DNA from: Actinomycetes bacterium
GTDB taxonomy: Bacteria > Actinomycetota > Actinomycetes > Propionibacteriales > Nocardioidaceae
DNA length: 37,122 bases
NCBI GenBank assembly: GCA_030432975.1
Contig: JAUILS010000008.1
Coordinates: forward strand, 1-37,122
Direction of reading: 5' to 3'
The stretch's first letter is position 1. Each line of letters opens with the position of its first letter. The translations under genes were made by a program, and so were the position numbers. The notes under the pieces are model-generated. The model was not told the origin of the DNA. It searched no databases and worked only from the letters and a program-made list of their open reading frames with translations. Shown here piece after piece: positions 18,837 through 28,979 of the stretch.

Positions 18837-19613
18837 TCAGGCGACCTGCAGCGACCGCTTAGAGAGCCCCATCCAGAAGCCGTCGACGACCTGGATGCCC
18901 GGCTCGTCGGGAGTCGTGGCGGCGCCGAGGGTGACGAAGAGGGGCGTGTAGTGCTCGACGGTGGGGTGGGCGTAGGGCATGCCGGGAGCCTTCGACCGGT
19001 AGTCGGCGAGGGTGTCGACGTCGCCGCGGGCGAGCGCCTCGCCGGCCCAGGCGTCGAAGTCCTTCGACCAGCCGGGGGCCGCGGCGTCGATCCGGAACTC
19101 CTTGAGGAACGGCAGCCCGTGGGTGAGGAAGCCGGAGCCGATGATCAGCACGCCCTCGTCGCGCAGCGGACGGAGCCGCTCGCCGATCGCCATCAGACGG
19201 GCCGGGTCGTGGGTGGGCATCGACATCTGCAGCACGGGGATGTCGGCGTCGGGGTACATCAGCTTGAGCGGCACCCAGGCACCGTGGTCGAGGCCGCGGC
19301 TGGCGTGTTGGTGGACCGGCTCGGTGTCGGGCATCAGGGCGGCCACCCGCTGCGCCAGCGCCGTGGCGTCGGGGGTCTCGTAGGTCTCCTGGTAGTACTT
19401 CGGCGCGAAGCCGCCGAAGTCGTAGACCAGCGGCACGCCGGAGGCCGTCAGCGACAGGGGCGCGGACTCCCAGTGGGCGCTGACGATGAGGATCGCCTTC
19501 GGGCGCGGCAGGTCGCCCGCCCACGCGGCCAGCTGGCCCGACCAGATCGGGTCGTCGAGCAGTGGCGGCGCGCCGTGGCCGATGTAGAGCGCGGGCATCC
19601 GGGAGGTGGTCAT
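18837..19613 (-). CDS. ygiD: Extradiol dioxygenase, 4,5-DOPA dioxygenase (DODA/LigB) family
   Basis: MPALYIGHGAPPLL, ILIVSAHWES, YDFGGF, DHGAWVPLKLMYPDADIPVLQMS, GSGFLTHGL, HPTVEHYTPLFVTLGAA. Confidence 0.93.
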   Translation of the reverse strand: MTTSRMPALYIGHGAPPLLDDPIWSGQLAAWAGDLPRPKAILIVSAHWESAPLSLTASGVPLVYDFGGFAPKYYQETYETPDATALAQRVAALMPDTEPVHQHASRGLDHGAWVPLKLMYPDADIPVLQMSMPTHDPARLMAIGERLRPLRDEGVLIIGSGFLTHGLPFLKEFRIDAAAPGWSKDFDAWAGEALARGDVDTLADYRSKAPGMPYAHPTVEHYTPLFVTLGAATTPDEPGIQVVDGFWMGLSKRSLQVA

Positions 19614-19787
19614 GCCCGACACAATAGTTTCGCTTTCAACTTTATTCCACGGCGTCCCGCATGGGGGACCGGCCGCCGTCCCGGTCCCCACTCCCGCGGG
19701 GCTGTGGGGACTCCTGCGGCGCCCGAGCGGGGCAAGAGTCCCCCTACGCCCGCGGCAGTGGGCCCGACCGCGGCGCGTGGACCTCGG

Positions 19788-20279
19788 CTACCGGCCCTCC
19801 GCCAGCGCCTTCAGCGTGAGCAGCTGCTTGCGGGCCATCACCAGGTCGCCCAGCGCGAACAGCGGACCGAGGCGCCGACCCGAGCCCGAGGCGAGCTTGA
19901 GCAGCAGCCGGGTGCGGTCGCCGTGGTCCTCGAGCAGGTAGGTCATGTGGACGCCCATGATCGTCGCCGTCAGGTGCTCCCCTGGCACCACCGCCACCAC
20001 CCTGCCCACCGGTCGCCCGGCGGTCGCCGTGAACGGGTCTCCGACGCGCGGGTCGGCCAGGTCCCGAAGCTCGCGCGGCGAGCGGCGTCCGAGGTTGTCG
20101 ATCCAGTCGTAGGAGTACGGCGCCAGCCGGACCTGCCGGACCCACGGCCACACCCGGTCGGCGGGCGCGTTGACGGTCACGCCCCGCCAGGCCTGCCAGG
20201 CAGGGTCGGGGACGACGTCGTCACAGGGGTAGTGGCGCTCCGTCTCCGCCTGCGTCACGCCCCACCGGTCGGCGATCAC
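19788..20279 (-). CDS. SRPBCC (START-like) family protein
   Basis: AWRGVTVNAPADRVWPWVRQVRLAPYSYDWIDNLGRRSPRE..GDPFTATAG..VVPGEHL; GTG start. Confidence 0.8.
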   Translation of the reverse strand: MIADRWGVTQAETERHYPCDDVVPDPAWQAWRGVTVNAPADRVWPWVRQVRLAPYSYDWIDNLGRRSPRELRDLADPRVGDPFTATAGRPVGRVVAVVPGEHLTATIMGVHMTYLLEDHGDRTRLLLKLASGSGRRLGPLFALGDLVMARKQLLTLKALAEGR

Positions 20280-20301
20280 CCGTCGATCCTAGGTCGCGCT
20301 C

Positions 20302-20991
20302 CTAGGCCGGCAGCGACCAGTCGAGAGGCTGCCCGCCCTGCTCGGCGAGCAGCGCGTCGACCCGGGAGAAGGGCCGCGAGCCGAAGAAGCCGCGGGACGC
20401 CGACAGCGGCGACGGGTGGGCCGACTCGACGGCCGGGACGTCGCCCAGCATCGGCCGCAGCGACTGCGCGTCGCGGCCCCAGAGGATCGCGGCGAGCGGC
20501 CCGCCGCGGCGTACCAACGCCTCGATCGCGCACTGGGTGACCTCCTCCCAGCCCTTCCCGCGGTGCGACGCTGGGCTGCCGGGCCGCACGGTCAGCACCC
20601 TGTTGAGCAGCATCACCCCGCGGTCGGACCAGGCGGTGAGGTCGCCGTGCTCCGGGGGCTGCAGGCCGAGGTCGTCATGCAGCTCGCGGTAGATGTTGCG
20701 CAGCGACCCGGGCAGGGGGCGTACGTCGGGCGCGACGGCGAAGCTGAGCCCGATCGGGTGGCCGGGGGTGGGGTAGGGGTCCTGACCGACGACCAGCACC
20801 CGCACGTCGGCCAGCGGGCGCTGGAAGGCGCGCAGGATGTGGTCGCCGGCGGGGAGGTAGGGCCGGCCCGCCGCCAGCTCCTCGCGGAGGAAGGTCCCCA
20901 TCGCGGCGATCCGCTCGTCCACGGGCGCGAGGGCCGCGGCCCAGTCGGGCGCGACGAGGCCGCGGTCGACGAGGCCGCCGAGCGCGGTCAC
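20302..20991 (-). CDS. ung: Uracil-DNA glycosylase, family 1
   Basis: [87 protein letters not shown] start overlapping the upstream stop. Confidence 0.95.
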   Translation of the reverse strand: MTALGGLVDRGLVAPDWAAALAPVDERIAAMGTFLREELAAGRPYLPAGDHILRAFQRPLADVRVLVVGQDPYPTPGHPIGLSFAVAPDVRPLPGSLRNIYRELHDDLGLQPPEHGDLTAWSDRGVMLLNRVLTVRPGSPASHRGKGWEEVTQCAIEALVRRGGPLAAILWGRDAQSLRPMLGDVPAVESAHPSPLSASRGFFGSRPFSRVDALLAEQGGQPLDWSLPA

Positions 20992-22484
20992 GCCGTGGAC
21001 CCCGGCCGCGACGGCCGCGACAGCCGGTCCAGGAAGGCGACGAGCAGCGCCTCGCGCATGGCGGGTGAGGCGACGTCGAGCATGGCGTTGACCTCGGCCA
21101 TCCGCTCTGGAAGCGCCAGCTCCACGCGAGATGCCGGTCCTGGTGGCGCGAGATGCGGGTCGTGGTGGTCCGAGCGGTCGCCTTCGTCCGGTGCGCCGAC
21201 CAGCCCCGACGCCACCAGCAGCCCGTCGAAGTCGTCGTCGGAGAGCGCGGCCGGGTCGAGCGCCTCGATGAAGGCGACGACCCCCGGGTCGACCGCCACC
21301 GGACCCGCGGCGACCGCCGCCGCCACCGCCTCGCGCAGCGACGCCAGCAGCTCGTCGAGATGGGCCAGGGTGGCGGCGCTGACGGTGAGGTGCAGGTTGG
21401 CGGGGGAGCCGGCATAGGCGAGCTGCGGCTGGAGGTACCACCCGCGCAGCTTCATCTCGTCGGCGACGGTGAACGGGTCGCAGGTCTCGTCGGTGACCAC
21501 GGTGACCAGGGTCGAGTCGGGCGCGGCCAGCACCTCGAGCCCGTCGAGGGCTGCTACGCCGGCGACGATCGCGTCGGTCGCCTCGAACGCCTGACGGGCC
21601 AGGTCGAGGTAGCCCTCGTCGCCGAGCGACTGCACCACCGTCCACGCCCCGGCCAGCGGCCCGCCGGACTTCGTCGACTGCATCGTCGAGTTGAGCATGG
21701 TGTAGCCGGGCCAGTCGGCGGAGGAGAAGAACTGCGGTCGCCGCAGCTCGGGCGTCCGGTGCAGCAGCAGCGAGGTGCCCTTGGGGGCGTAGGCGTACTT
21801 GTGGGTGTCGACGGAGATCGACGTGACGCCGTCGACGGCGAACGTCCACGGCGGCACCGCGCGCCCCAGCCGGCCGGCGTACGGCAGCACCCAGCCGCCG
21901 ATGCACGCGTCGACGTGGCAGCGCACGCCATGGGCGGCCGCGGCGGCCGCGATCTCGGCGACCGGGTCGACCACGCCGTGGGCGTACGACGGCGCCGAGA
22001 CCACGACCAGCACCGTGTCCTCGTCGATCGCCGCGGCCATCGCCGCCGGGTCGGCACGGAAGTCGTCGCGCACCGGCACGCTGCGCAGCTCGACCCCGAA
22101 GTAGTGCGCCGCCTTGCGGAACGCCGCGTGCCCGGTCGTCGGCAGCACGACGTTGGGCCGGGCGACGTCGGGCCGGCCGTCGCGGGCGGCCTGGACCGCG
22201 AGCATGCACGACTCCGTGCCGCCGGACGTGACGGTGCCGACCGTCGACGCCGGCGCGTCGACCAGGTCGCAGGCGAAGCCGACCAGCTCGTTCTCCATCG
22301 TGAGCAGGCTGGGGAACGCCGTCGGGTCCAGCCCGTTGGCGCCGGCGTACGCCGCGACGGCGTCGCGCGCGAGCGCGTCGAGCTCCGGGAGCCCGGCATC
22401 GTAGACATAGGCCAGGGTGCGGCCGCCGTGGACGGGCAGGTCGCCGGCGCGGAGCTGCTCGAGGCGGGTGCGGACGTCGGTCAT
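20988..22484 (-). CDS. PLP-dependent decarboxylase / sphingosine-1-phosphate-lyase-like enzyme
   Basis: [53 protein letters not shown] (Schiff-base Lys). Confidence 0.9.
   Translation of the reverse strand: MTDVRTRLEQLRAGDLPVHGGRTLAYVYDAGLPELDALARDAVAAYAGANGLDPTAFPSLLTMENELVGFACDLVDAPASTVGTVTSGGTESCMLAVQAARDGRPDVARPNVVLPTTGHAAFRKAAHYFGVELRSVPVRDDFRADPAAMAAAIDEDTVLVVVSAPSYAHGVVDPVAEIAAAAAAHGVRCHVDACIGGWVLPYAGRLGRAVPPWTFAVDGVTSISVDTHKYAYAPKGTSLLLHRTPELRRPQFFSSADWPGYTMLNSTMQSTKSGGPLAGAWTVVQSLGDEGYLDLARQAFEATDAIVAGVAALDGLEVLAAPDSTLVTVVTDETCDPFTVADEMKLRGWYLQPQLAYAGSPANLHLTVSAATLAHLDELLASLREAVAAAVAAGPVAVDPGVVAFIEALDPAALSDDDFDGLLVASGLVGAPDEGDRSDHHDPHLAPPGPASRVELALPERMAEVNAMLDVASPAMREALLVAFLDRLSRPSRPGSTA
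21127..21170 (+). repeat. 22-bp repeat, two units, inside the decarboxylase CDS
   Basis: CGAGATGCCGGTCCTGGTGGCG / CGAGATGCGGGTCGTGGTGGTC; same family as 11432-11519 and 23871-23936. Confidence 0.85.
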
Positions 22485-23854
22485 GGGGCCACCCTGCCAG
22501 GCCCGGGCTCGCCGGGGAGGGCCCCGTCGGCCATGGCGTCGACGGTGCTCGCGTCGAGGGAGTAGCGGCGCAGCCACCACAGGCTCCCCAGCGTCAGCAG
22601 CGCCGGCAGCAGCGAGAAGCCGAGCACGATCGCGGTCAGCGCGGAGTCGGGCTGCGCGACGTCGCCGGAGGTGGACGAGCGGTAGCCGCCGAGGGTGAGC
22701 ACGACGGCGTACAGCGCGGGGCCGAGGGCCAGGCCCAGCGTCTCGCCAGCGGTCCAGACGCCGGTGTAGACGCCGGCCCGGTTGGAGCCCGTGCGCCGGG
22801 CGTCGACGGCCGCCGCGTCGGGGAGCATCGCCAGCGGGAACACCTGGATGCCGGCGTAGCCGACGCCCACCAGCGCGGTCGCCGCGAAGACCACGCCCGG
22901 CGGCGCGACCCGGGCGGTGGTGAGCAGCAGGGCGCCGGTGGCGAAGACCAGACTGGCCAGCACGTAGCCGCGGCGCTTGTCGAGGCGCTCGCCCGCGCGC
23001 GCCCAGAGCGGGGTCAGCACCAGGGCCGGACCGACGAAGCAGACGAAGAGGATCGTGCTTGCGCCGGTGTCGCCGAGCACCTGGCGGGCGAGGTAGTCGA
23101 CGCCCGCGAGCATGCTGCCGGTGGCCAGGGCCTGGATGACGAACGTCGTCAGCAGGTGTCGGAAGTCGGGCGACGTGGCCACGATCCGCAGCTGGTCGCG
23201 CAGGCTGCCGGGGCCGGGCTCGACCGCGCCGATCGGTGCCGCGCGGGTGCCGCGGTAGGCGCTGATGACTCCGACGAGAATGAGCAGCGCCATCGCGACG
23301 CCCATCACCCGGTAGCCCGCCCGGCCGCCGACGAGGTCGCGGATCAGCGGGGCGCTGGCACCCGCGACCATGATCGTCAGCGCGAGCAGCGCCACCCGCC
23401 AGGTCATCAGCCGGGTGCGCTCGTCATACGACGACGTGATCTCGGCGGGCATGGCGACGAACGGCACCTGGAAGAAGGCGTACGCCGTCGCCGCGGCCAG
23501 GAAGAACACCAGCACCCAGGCGGCGTCGGCACCGCGGGACCCGGTCTCCGGCCCGGCGAAGATCAGCGCGAACGCGACCGCCAGGCCGATGCCGGCGCGC
23601 AGCAGCCAGGGACGGCGCGGCCCGCGCGGGTCGACGGTGCGGTCGCTGATCCGGCCGGCGATCGGGTTGAGGATGACGTCCCAGAACTTCGGCAGGAACA
23701 CGATCAGCCCCGCGGCGAGCGAGGCGATCCCGAGGCTGTCGGTGAGGAAGGGCAGCAGCATCAGCCCCGGCACGGTGCCGAACGCCCCGGTCGCCACCGA
23801 CCCCGAGCCGTAGCCGATCCGCACCCGCCGCGGCAGCGACCCGTCCCCATGCAT
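22481..23854 (-). CDS. MFS transporter, GPH (MelB-like) family
   Basis: 12-TM-like protein; [37 protein letters not shown] is typical of GPH symporters; 4-bp overlap with the decarboxylase. Confidence 0.88.
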   Translation of the reverse strand: MHGDGSLPRRVRIGYGSGSVATGAFGTVPGLMLLPFLTDSLGIASLAAGLIVFLPKFWDVILNPIAGRISDRTVDPRGPRRPWLLRAGIGLAVAFALIFAGPETGSRGADAAWVLVFFLAAATAYAFFQVPFVAMPAEITSSYDERTRLMTWRVALLALTIMVAGASAPLIRDLVGGRAGYRVMGVAMALLILVGVISAYRGTRAAPIGAVEPGPGSLRDQLRIVATSPDFRHLLTTFVIQALATGSMLAGVDYLARQVLGDTGASTILFVCFVGPALVLTPLWARAGERLDKRRGYVLASLVFATGALLLTTARVAPPGVVFAATALVGVGYAGIQVFPLAMLPDAAAVDARRTGSNRAGVYTGVWTAGETLGLALGPALYAVVLTLGGYRSSTSGDVAQPDSALTAIVLGFSLLPALLTLGSLWWLRRYSLDASTVDAMADGALPGEPGPGRVAP

Positions 23855-23870
23855 GGCCGCAGGCTACCGA

Positions 23871-23936
23871 CGAGATGCGCGTCGTGGTGGCGCGAAGTGC
23901 GGGGTCTGGTGGCGCGAGGTGTGGTCCGGGCCGGGT
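23871..23936 (+). repeat. 22-bp repeat array, three units
   Basis: CGAGATGCGCGTCGTGGTGGCG / CGAAGTGCGGGGTCTGGTGGCG / CGAGGTGTGGTCCGGGCCGGGT. Confidence 0.85.
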
Positions 23937-24013
23937 CTACTGGTGCGTACGACGAGGGCGGGGGCTCTCCTGGTGCCTACGACGCACCTACTGCTTCGTA
24001 CGCACCAGTAGAC
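23935..24013. repeat. Perfect 18-bp inverted repeat with internal related copy
   Basis: GTCTACTGGTGCGTACGA (23935-23952) / TCGTACGCACCAGTAGAC (23996-24013); middle TCCTGGTGCCTACGACGCACC repeats the motif. Confidence 0.93.
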
Positions 24014-24095
24014 ATCGTCGGCCGTCGGGTGCGCCGGGGACGTCATACGCATCGGTCGCCGGAGCGCTCGATGCGGATGACGTCGCGCGGCGAGG

Positions 24096-25589
24096 TCAGC
24101 CGGAGAGGGCGCGGGAGGAGCCCGATCCGTAGCGCCGCTGCGGGTTGGCTCCGATCGACGGCGACGTGGTGGCGGAACCACCGCTGGTGGCTCCCTTCTT
24201 GCTCGCGGCCTTGGTCGTCGACGACTTCTTGGCCGGCGACCTCGTGGTGGACCTCTTCGCGGCGGTCGTCTTGCTGGCGCTCTTCTTCGCGGCCGACTCC
24301 TTCGTCGCTGGTGCCGTCGTCGCCGCAGCCTTCCCGGGGGCGCCGGTCTTGCTCGCCGTCTTCTTCGTGGCCGCCGTCTTCTTCGTGGCCGCCGTCTTCA
24401 TCGCCGGCGACTTCCGGGCCGCCTTCGTCGACGCCTTCTTCGCCGGCGCCTTCCGGGCCGCCGACTTCTTGGCCGCCTTCCGCCCCCGAGCCGACGAAGC
24501 AGGCGAGGCAGCCGGCGCGGACACGCCGGTCCACTCCCGCACCCACGCGTCGAGCACCGCCCAGGTGCCGGTGCGGGCGGCGCGCCCGGTGAGCATGCCG
24601 AGGTGCCCGCCGGGCACGATCTCGAAGCGCACCTCGCGCGCGGAGGTGAGCAGCGGCACGACCGCCTTCACGGCGCCGACGGGGGCGATGCCGTCGGTGG
24701 CGCCGGCGAAGACCAGCACGGGCGCGGTCAGGTGGGCCAGGTCGATGGTGCGGTCGCCGAGCCGGAACGACCCGGCCACGAGCGCGTTGCCCTTCACGAA
24801 CCGGTGGTAGAGCTGCCCGAACGTGCGGCCGGGGTAGGCGATCATCTGCGACTTGAACCGGTCGACCGCCTCGAGCTGGGCGAGGTAGTCGGCGTCGTCG
24901 AGGTGGGTGGCGATGGCGAGCGGCTTGGTCACCATCTTCTGCACGGACGCGAGGCTGAACGCCCAGCCGACCACCGGCTTCGGCGCCCCGCCGAGCAGGC
25001 GGTACGCCGCGGTGATGGCGCCGCGGCCGTCAGTGAGGTTGAGCAGGGGGCGCAGCGGAGCGACGATCGGCACCTGCGTCACGTCGAACGGCGCGCCGAG
25101 CGACGTCACCGAAGCGATGGGGAGGTCGGGCCGGTCGGCGGCGGTGAGCAGCGCGAAGATCCCACCCAGCGACCAGCCGACGACGTGCACCGGGCGGCCC
25201 CCCGCATGGTCGGAGACCTCCTGGATCGCGGTCGGCACGACCGTGTCGATCCAGTGCTCCATCCCCAGGTTGCGGTCCTTGAACGACACCTCGCCGTACT
25301 CCACGAGGTACGTCGGGTGGCCGGCGCGCACCAGATGCTCGACCAGCGAGCAGTCGCGACGCAGGTCGAAGCAGGTCGAGGGCGCGGCGAGCGGGGTGAC
25401 CAGCAGGATGGGGTCGCCGTCGGGGACGGCGCCGGGGGTGGGTCGGTAGTGGTAGACGTCGCGGCGCGGGCCCTCGGCGATCAGCGATCGCGGCATCGGC
25501 CGCAGGTCGGCGAGCCCGCCGTAGAGCGCCGTGTGGGCGATGTTCTGCGCGGCCGCGATGACCTGATCGGGCTTCGGGATCAGATCCAT
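24096..25589 (-). CDS. PhaC-like alpha/beta hydrolase with Lys/Ala-rich histone-H1-like C-terminal tail
   Basis: ILLVTPLAAPSTCFDLRRDCSLVEHLVRAGHPTYLVEYG, HVVGWSLGGIFALL, ATDGIAP, PGGHLGMLTG; tail ARGRKAAKKSAARKAPAKKASTKAARKSPAMKTAATKKTAATKKT... Confidence 0.85.
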   Translation of the reverse strand: MDLIPKPDQVIAAAQNIAHTALYGGLADLRPMPRSLIAEGPRRDVYHYRPTPGAVPDGDPILLVTPLAAPSTCFDLRRDCSLVEHLVRAGHPTYLVEYGEVSFKDRNLGMEHWIDTVVPTAIQEVSDHAGGRPVHVVGWSLGGIFALLTAADRPDLPIASVTSLGAPFDVTQVPIVAPLRPLLNLTDGRGAITAAYRLLGGAPKPVVGWAFSLASVQKMVTKPLAIATHLDDADYLAQLEAVDRFKSQMIAYPGRTFGQLYHRFVKGNALVAGSFRLGDRTIDLAHLTAPVLVFAGATDGIAPVGAVKAVVPLLTSAREVRFEIVPGGHLGMLTGRAARTGTWAVLDAWVREWTGVSAPAASPASSARGRKAAKKSAARKAPAKKASTKAARKSPAMKTAATKKTAATKKTASKTGAPGKAAATTAPATKESAAKKSASKTTAAKRSTTRSPAKKSSTTKAASKKGATSGGSATTSPSIGANPQRRYGSGSSRALSG

Positions 25590-25611
25590 GGCACGAATCT
25601 AGCGACCGAGG

Positions 25612-27051
25612 TCAGAACCGCGGCGGGGGGCGCAGGCTCGGGTCGTGCTCGCCGTCGTAGAGCAGCTCGTCGAGGAACGCGTCGGCCCAGCGCTTGACGT
25701 CGTTCTCCATCACCTGGCGGCGCATCGCGCGCATCCGGCGGTGCTTCTCCTTGTGGCTGGCCGAGGCCGCCTCGACGAGGGTGTCCTTCATGCCGTTGAG
25801 GTCGTAGGGGTTGACCAGCCACGCCTGGCGCAGCTCGTCGGCCGCGCCGGCGAACTCCGAGAGCACCAGCGCGCCGTCGTCCTCGAGGCGGCAGGCGACG
25901 TACTCCTTGGCGACGAGGTTCATCCCGTCGCGGTACGGCGTCACGACCATCACGTCGGCGGCGCGGTAGAGCGCGGCCATCTCCTCGCGGGGATAGGAGG
26001 AGTGCAGGTACGAGATCGCCGGGTGGCCCAGCCGCCCGTGGTCGCCGTTGATCCGGCCGACCAGCCGGTCGGTCTCGTCGCGGAGCTGGCGGTACTGCTC
26101 GACGCGCTCCCGCGACGGCGTCGCCACCTGCACGAACGTCGCCTGCTCGACGTCGAGCCGATGGTCGCGGAGCAGCTCGCCGAAGGCGCGCAGCCGCGCG
26201 TAGATGCCCTTGGTGTAGTCGAGCCGGTCGATGCCCAGGAACACGGTGTCGGGGTCGCCGAGCTGGGCGCGGATCTCGCGCGCCCGGGCCTCGACCGGCG
26301 CCGACCTGGCGAGCTCCTCGAAGCCGCGGGCGTCGATCGAGATCGGGAACGGCGCCGCGCGCACCACGCGGCCGTCGGGCAGGTGCACCGTGTCGCGGTG
26401 CGTCTTGTGGCCGACCCGCTGGCGGACCAGCCGCACGAAGTTGGCGGCGCCGCCGCCGAGCTGGAAGCCGATCAGGTCCGACCCGAGCAGCCCCTCGAGG
26501 ATCTGCCGCCGCCAGGGGAGCTGCTGGAACAGCTCGGTGGGCGGGAAGGGGATGTGGAGGTAGAAGCCGATGCGCAGGTCGGGCCGCAGCTCGCGGAGCA
26601 TCTGCGGCACCAGCTGGAGCTGGTAGTCCTGCACCCACACGGCGGCGTTCTCGGCGGCGACCTCCGCGGCCCTGCGGGCGAAGCGCTCGTTGATCGCGAC
26701 GTAGGCCTCCCACCACTCCCGGTGGAACTCCGGCTTGGCGACCAGGTCGTGGTAGAGCGGCCACAGCGTGCCGTTGGAGAAGCCTTCGTAGAACTCCTCG
26801 ACCTCCTGCTCGCTCAGCGAGATCGGGACGAGCATCATGCCGTCCTCGACGAACGGCTCGGGGGCGATCTCGTCGGTGCCGCCGGGCCAGCCGATCCAGG
26901 CGCCGTCGTGGGAGCGCATCACCGGCTCCAGGGCCGTGACCAGCCCACCCGGCGAGCGCCGCCAGCCGATCGACCCGTCGGGCTCGACGACCCGGTCGAC
27001 GGGCAGCCGGTTGGCCACGACGACGAGGTCGGCGGTGCTGGGCACGCTCAC
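25612..27051 (-). CDS. otsA: Alpha,alpha-trehalose-phosphate synthase
   Basis: [87 protein letters not shown]. Confidence 0.95.
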   Translation of the reverse strand: MSVPSTADLVVVANRLPVDRVVEPDGSIGWRRSPGGLVTALEPVMRSHDGAWIGWPGGTDEIAPEPFVEDGMMLVPISLSEQEVEEFYEGFSNGTLWPLYHDLVAKPEFHREWWEAYVAINERFARRAAEVAAENAAVWVQDYQLQLVPQMLRELRPDLRIGFYLHIPFPPTELFQQLPWRRQILEGLLGSDLIGFQLGGGAANFVRLVRQRVGHKTHRDTVHLPDGRVVRAAPFPISIDARGFEELARSAPVEARAREIRAQLGDPDTVFLGIDRLDYTKGIYARLRAFGELLRDHRLDVEQATFVQVATPSRERVEQYRQLRDETDRLVGRINGDHGRLGHPAISYLHSSYPREEMAALYRAADVMVVTPYRDGMNLVAKEYVACRLEDDGALVLSEFAGAADELRQAWLVNPYDLNGMKDTLVEAASASHKEKHRRMRAMRRQVMENDVKRWADAFLDELLYDGEHDPSLRPPPRF

Positions 27052-27195
27052 GGGCTCACCCTACGGGTGGGCGCCGACGCGACCGCGGGAGGGCGACGCG
27101 CCGGGGGCGAAGCGCCGAGCGAATGACACGGCTGTGATTCGTCGCCTACAGTGGGGGTCGACGTACCCACCATCGCACGACGGGGAGCCAGCCAC

Positions 27196-27489
27196 ATGGA
27201 CGCCGCGAACGCCCTCACCGGCCCAGCCGTTGACCAGCCGAGCCTGAGCGAGCGCGATCGCGACATCCTCGAGTTCGAGCGGCAGTGGTGGAAGTACGCC
27301 GGCGCCAAGGAGACCGCCGTCCGCGAGAAGTTCGACATGAGCGCGACCCGCTACTACCAGGTCCTCAACGCCCTGATCGACCGTCCCGAGGCGCTCGAGG
27401 CCGACCCGCTGCTGGTCCGCCGGCTGCGCCGGCTGCGAGCCACTCGCCAGCGGCAGCGCTCCGCGCGCCGCCTCGGCTTCGAGATCTGA
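27196..27489 (+). CDS. DUF3263 domain protein
   Basis: LSERDRDILEFERQWWKYAGAKETAVREKFDMSATRYYQVLNALIDRPEAL; ATG 27196. Confidence 0.9.
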   Translation: MDAANALTGPAVDQPSLSERDRDILEFERQWWKYAGAKETAVREKFDMSATRYYQVLNALIDRPEALEADPLLVRRLRRLRATRQRQRSARRLGFEI

Positions 27490-27496
27490 GGGCGTC

Positions 27497-27985
27497 GTGC
27501 CGCAGCGGGGGCGCGGCCTCACGACGGCGTTCCCGTCGCCCGTCGTCATCCTGAGCATCGTCGCGGTCGCGATGGCCGCGATCGCCTTCGTGGCCACCCG
27601 CGGCCAGGGGCCGGCCGAGCGCGAGGTGGCGCTCCCGGTGAGCTCGTCGCCCTCGGTGTCGGCGGCGCCCACGATCAAGCCCGACCCCAAGAAGCAGAAG
27701 CCCGAGGTCGACCGGGGCGCCGTGCTGGTCGAGGTCTACAACAACTCCGGCGAGCAGGGGCTGGCCGGCAGCGTGGCCGACCGGGCGGCCGGCATCGGCT
27801 GGCAGGTCGTCGGCTCCGACAACTGGTACGGCACCATCCCCGCCTCGACCGTCTACTTCCCCCAGCGTCTGCGCGCCGAGGCCAGGCAGCTGGCCCTCGA
27901 CCTCGGCATCACCCGGGTGCTCCCCGTCGTCGAGCCGATGCGCGGCGACCGGCTGACGGTGATCCTCACCGGCCCGCTGGGCTGA
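27497..27985 (+). CDS. LytR C-terminal domain protein (single TM)
   Basis: N-terminal TM; VLVEVYNNSGEQGLAGSVADRAAGIGWQVVGSDNW..STVYFPQRLRAEARQLALDLG. Confidence 0.85.
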   Translation: MPQRGRGLTTAFPSPVVILSIVAVAMAAIAFVATRGQGPAEREVALPVSSSPSVSAAPTIKPDPKKQKPEVDRGAVLVEVYNNSGEQGLAGSVADRAAGIGWQVVGSDNWYGTIPASTVYFPQRLRAEARQLALDLGITRVLPVVEPMRGDRLTVILTGPLG

Positions 27986-27997
27986 GACCCGCCCGGA

Positions 27998-28870
27998 CTA
28001 CGACCGGGCGGCGCGGATGTCGGCGGTGAGCCGGCGCAGGAATGCGAGCACGCCGTCAGGTCCGGACACCACCTCGTCGGCGCGGTCGCGCAGCGCGCTC
28101 TCCTCGTCCGACGCCGAGCAGACGAGGTACGTCGCCAGGCCCTGCTCGCCGAGCTCCCGCACGGCGGCGAACGCCTCCAGGTCGCCCAGGTCGTCGCCGG
28201 CGAACAGGAAGCCGTGGGCGTCGACCTCCTCGGCCAGCCGGTGCACCGCGGTGCCCTTGTCGACGCCGGGGGTGCGCACCTCCACGACGTTGCGGCCCGG
28301 CTCGACGATCAGGTCGTGGGCCTCGGCCGCGCGCCGCACCGGCTCGACCAGCCGGGCCTGCACGGCGGCGGCGTCGGGCAGCCGCCGGGTGTGGATGGCG
28401 ACGCCCAGCCCCTTCTCCTCCACGTGGGCGTCGGCCGCGTCGGCCTCGCGCAGCAAGCGGGGCAGCTCGCGCAGGAACGTCGAGAGGCCGTGCGGGGGTC
28501 GCGGCGTGATGACCCGGCGCTGCGACGACGTCCAGCGCTCGTGACCGTACTGCCCGAGCACGTAGAGCTCGCGGCCGTGGCCGCCGATCGCGTCGCCCAC
28601 CTCGTCGAGGCCGCCGAGGGCGAGCGCCTGCCGGGCCGGTCGGCCGGTGATGATCGCGACGGCACGCACGACCTCGGCCAGGTCGACGAGCACGTCGGGG
28701 GCGTCGGGGTGGATGTGGGCGAGCTCGGGGTCCTCCACGATCGGCGACAGGGTGCCGTCCATGTCGAGGCCGATCACCGCGCGGTCGGCGACCGCCACGA
28801 GCGCGTCGTACGCCGTCCGCGCCGACGCTCCGGTGGTCTGGTCGGGCCTGCTGCTGACGGAGGCGTCCAC
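27998..28870 (-). CDS. otsB: Trehalose-phosphatase
   Basis: IGLDMDGTLSPIVEDPELAHIHPD, AIITGRPARQ, GGHGRELY, VEEKGLGVAIHTR, FLFAGDDLGDLEAF; GTG start. Confidence 0.92.
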   Translation of the reverse strand: MDASVSSRPDQTTGASARTAYDALVAVADRAVIGLDMDGTLSPIVEDPELAHIHPDAPDVLVDLAEVVRAVAIITGRPARQALALGGLDEVGDAIGGHGRELYVLGQYGHERWTSSQRRVITPRPPHGLSTFLRELPRLLREADAADAHVEEKGLGVAIHTRRLPDAAAVQARLVEPVRRAAEAHDLIVEPGRNVVEVRTPGVDKGTAVHRLAEEVDAHGFLFAGDDLGDLEAFAAVRELGEQGLATYLVCSASDEESALRDRADEVVSGPDGVLAFLRRLTADIRAARS

Positions 28871-28979
28871 GCGTTCTATCCCACCACGTCCGCGCAGGAC
28901 GGGACGACCGGGTGCGCGTGTCCGGATGCTGGATGGTCGATTCGCATCCTGAGACAGCGGAGCCCTAGGCTGAGCGCAG

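Noticed and set aside
24096-25589. Calling the alpha/beta hydrolase a true PHA synthase (phaC)
   Set aside because: Lipase box has Ser (GWSLGG), not the Cys required for PhaC polymerisation.
25612-28870. otsA-otsB operon
   Set aside because: Both are minus-strand but separated by two plus-strand genes (DUF3263, LytR_C); independent transcription is more likely.
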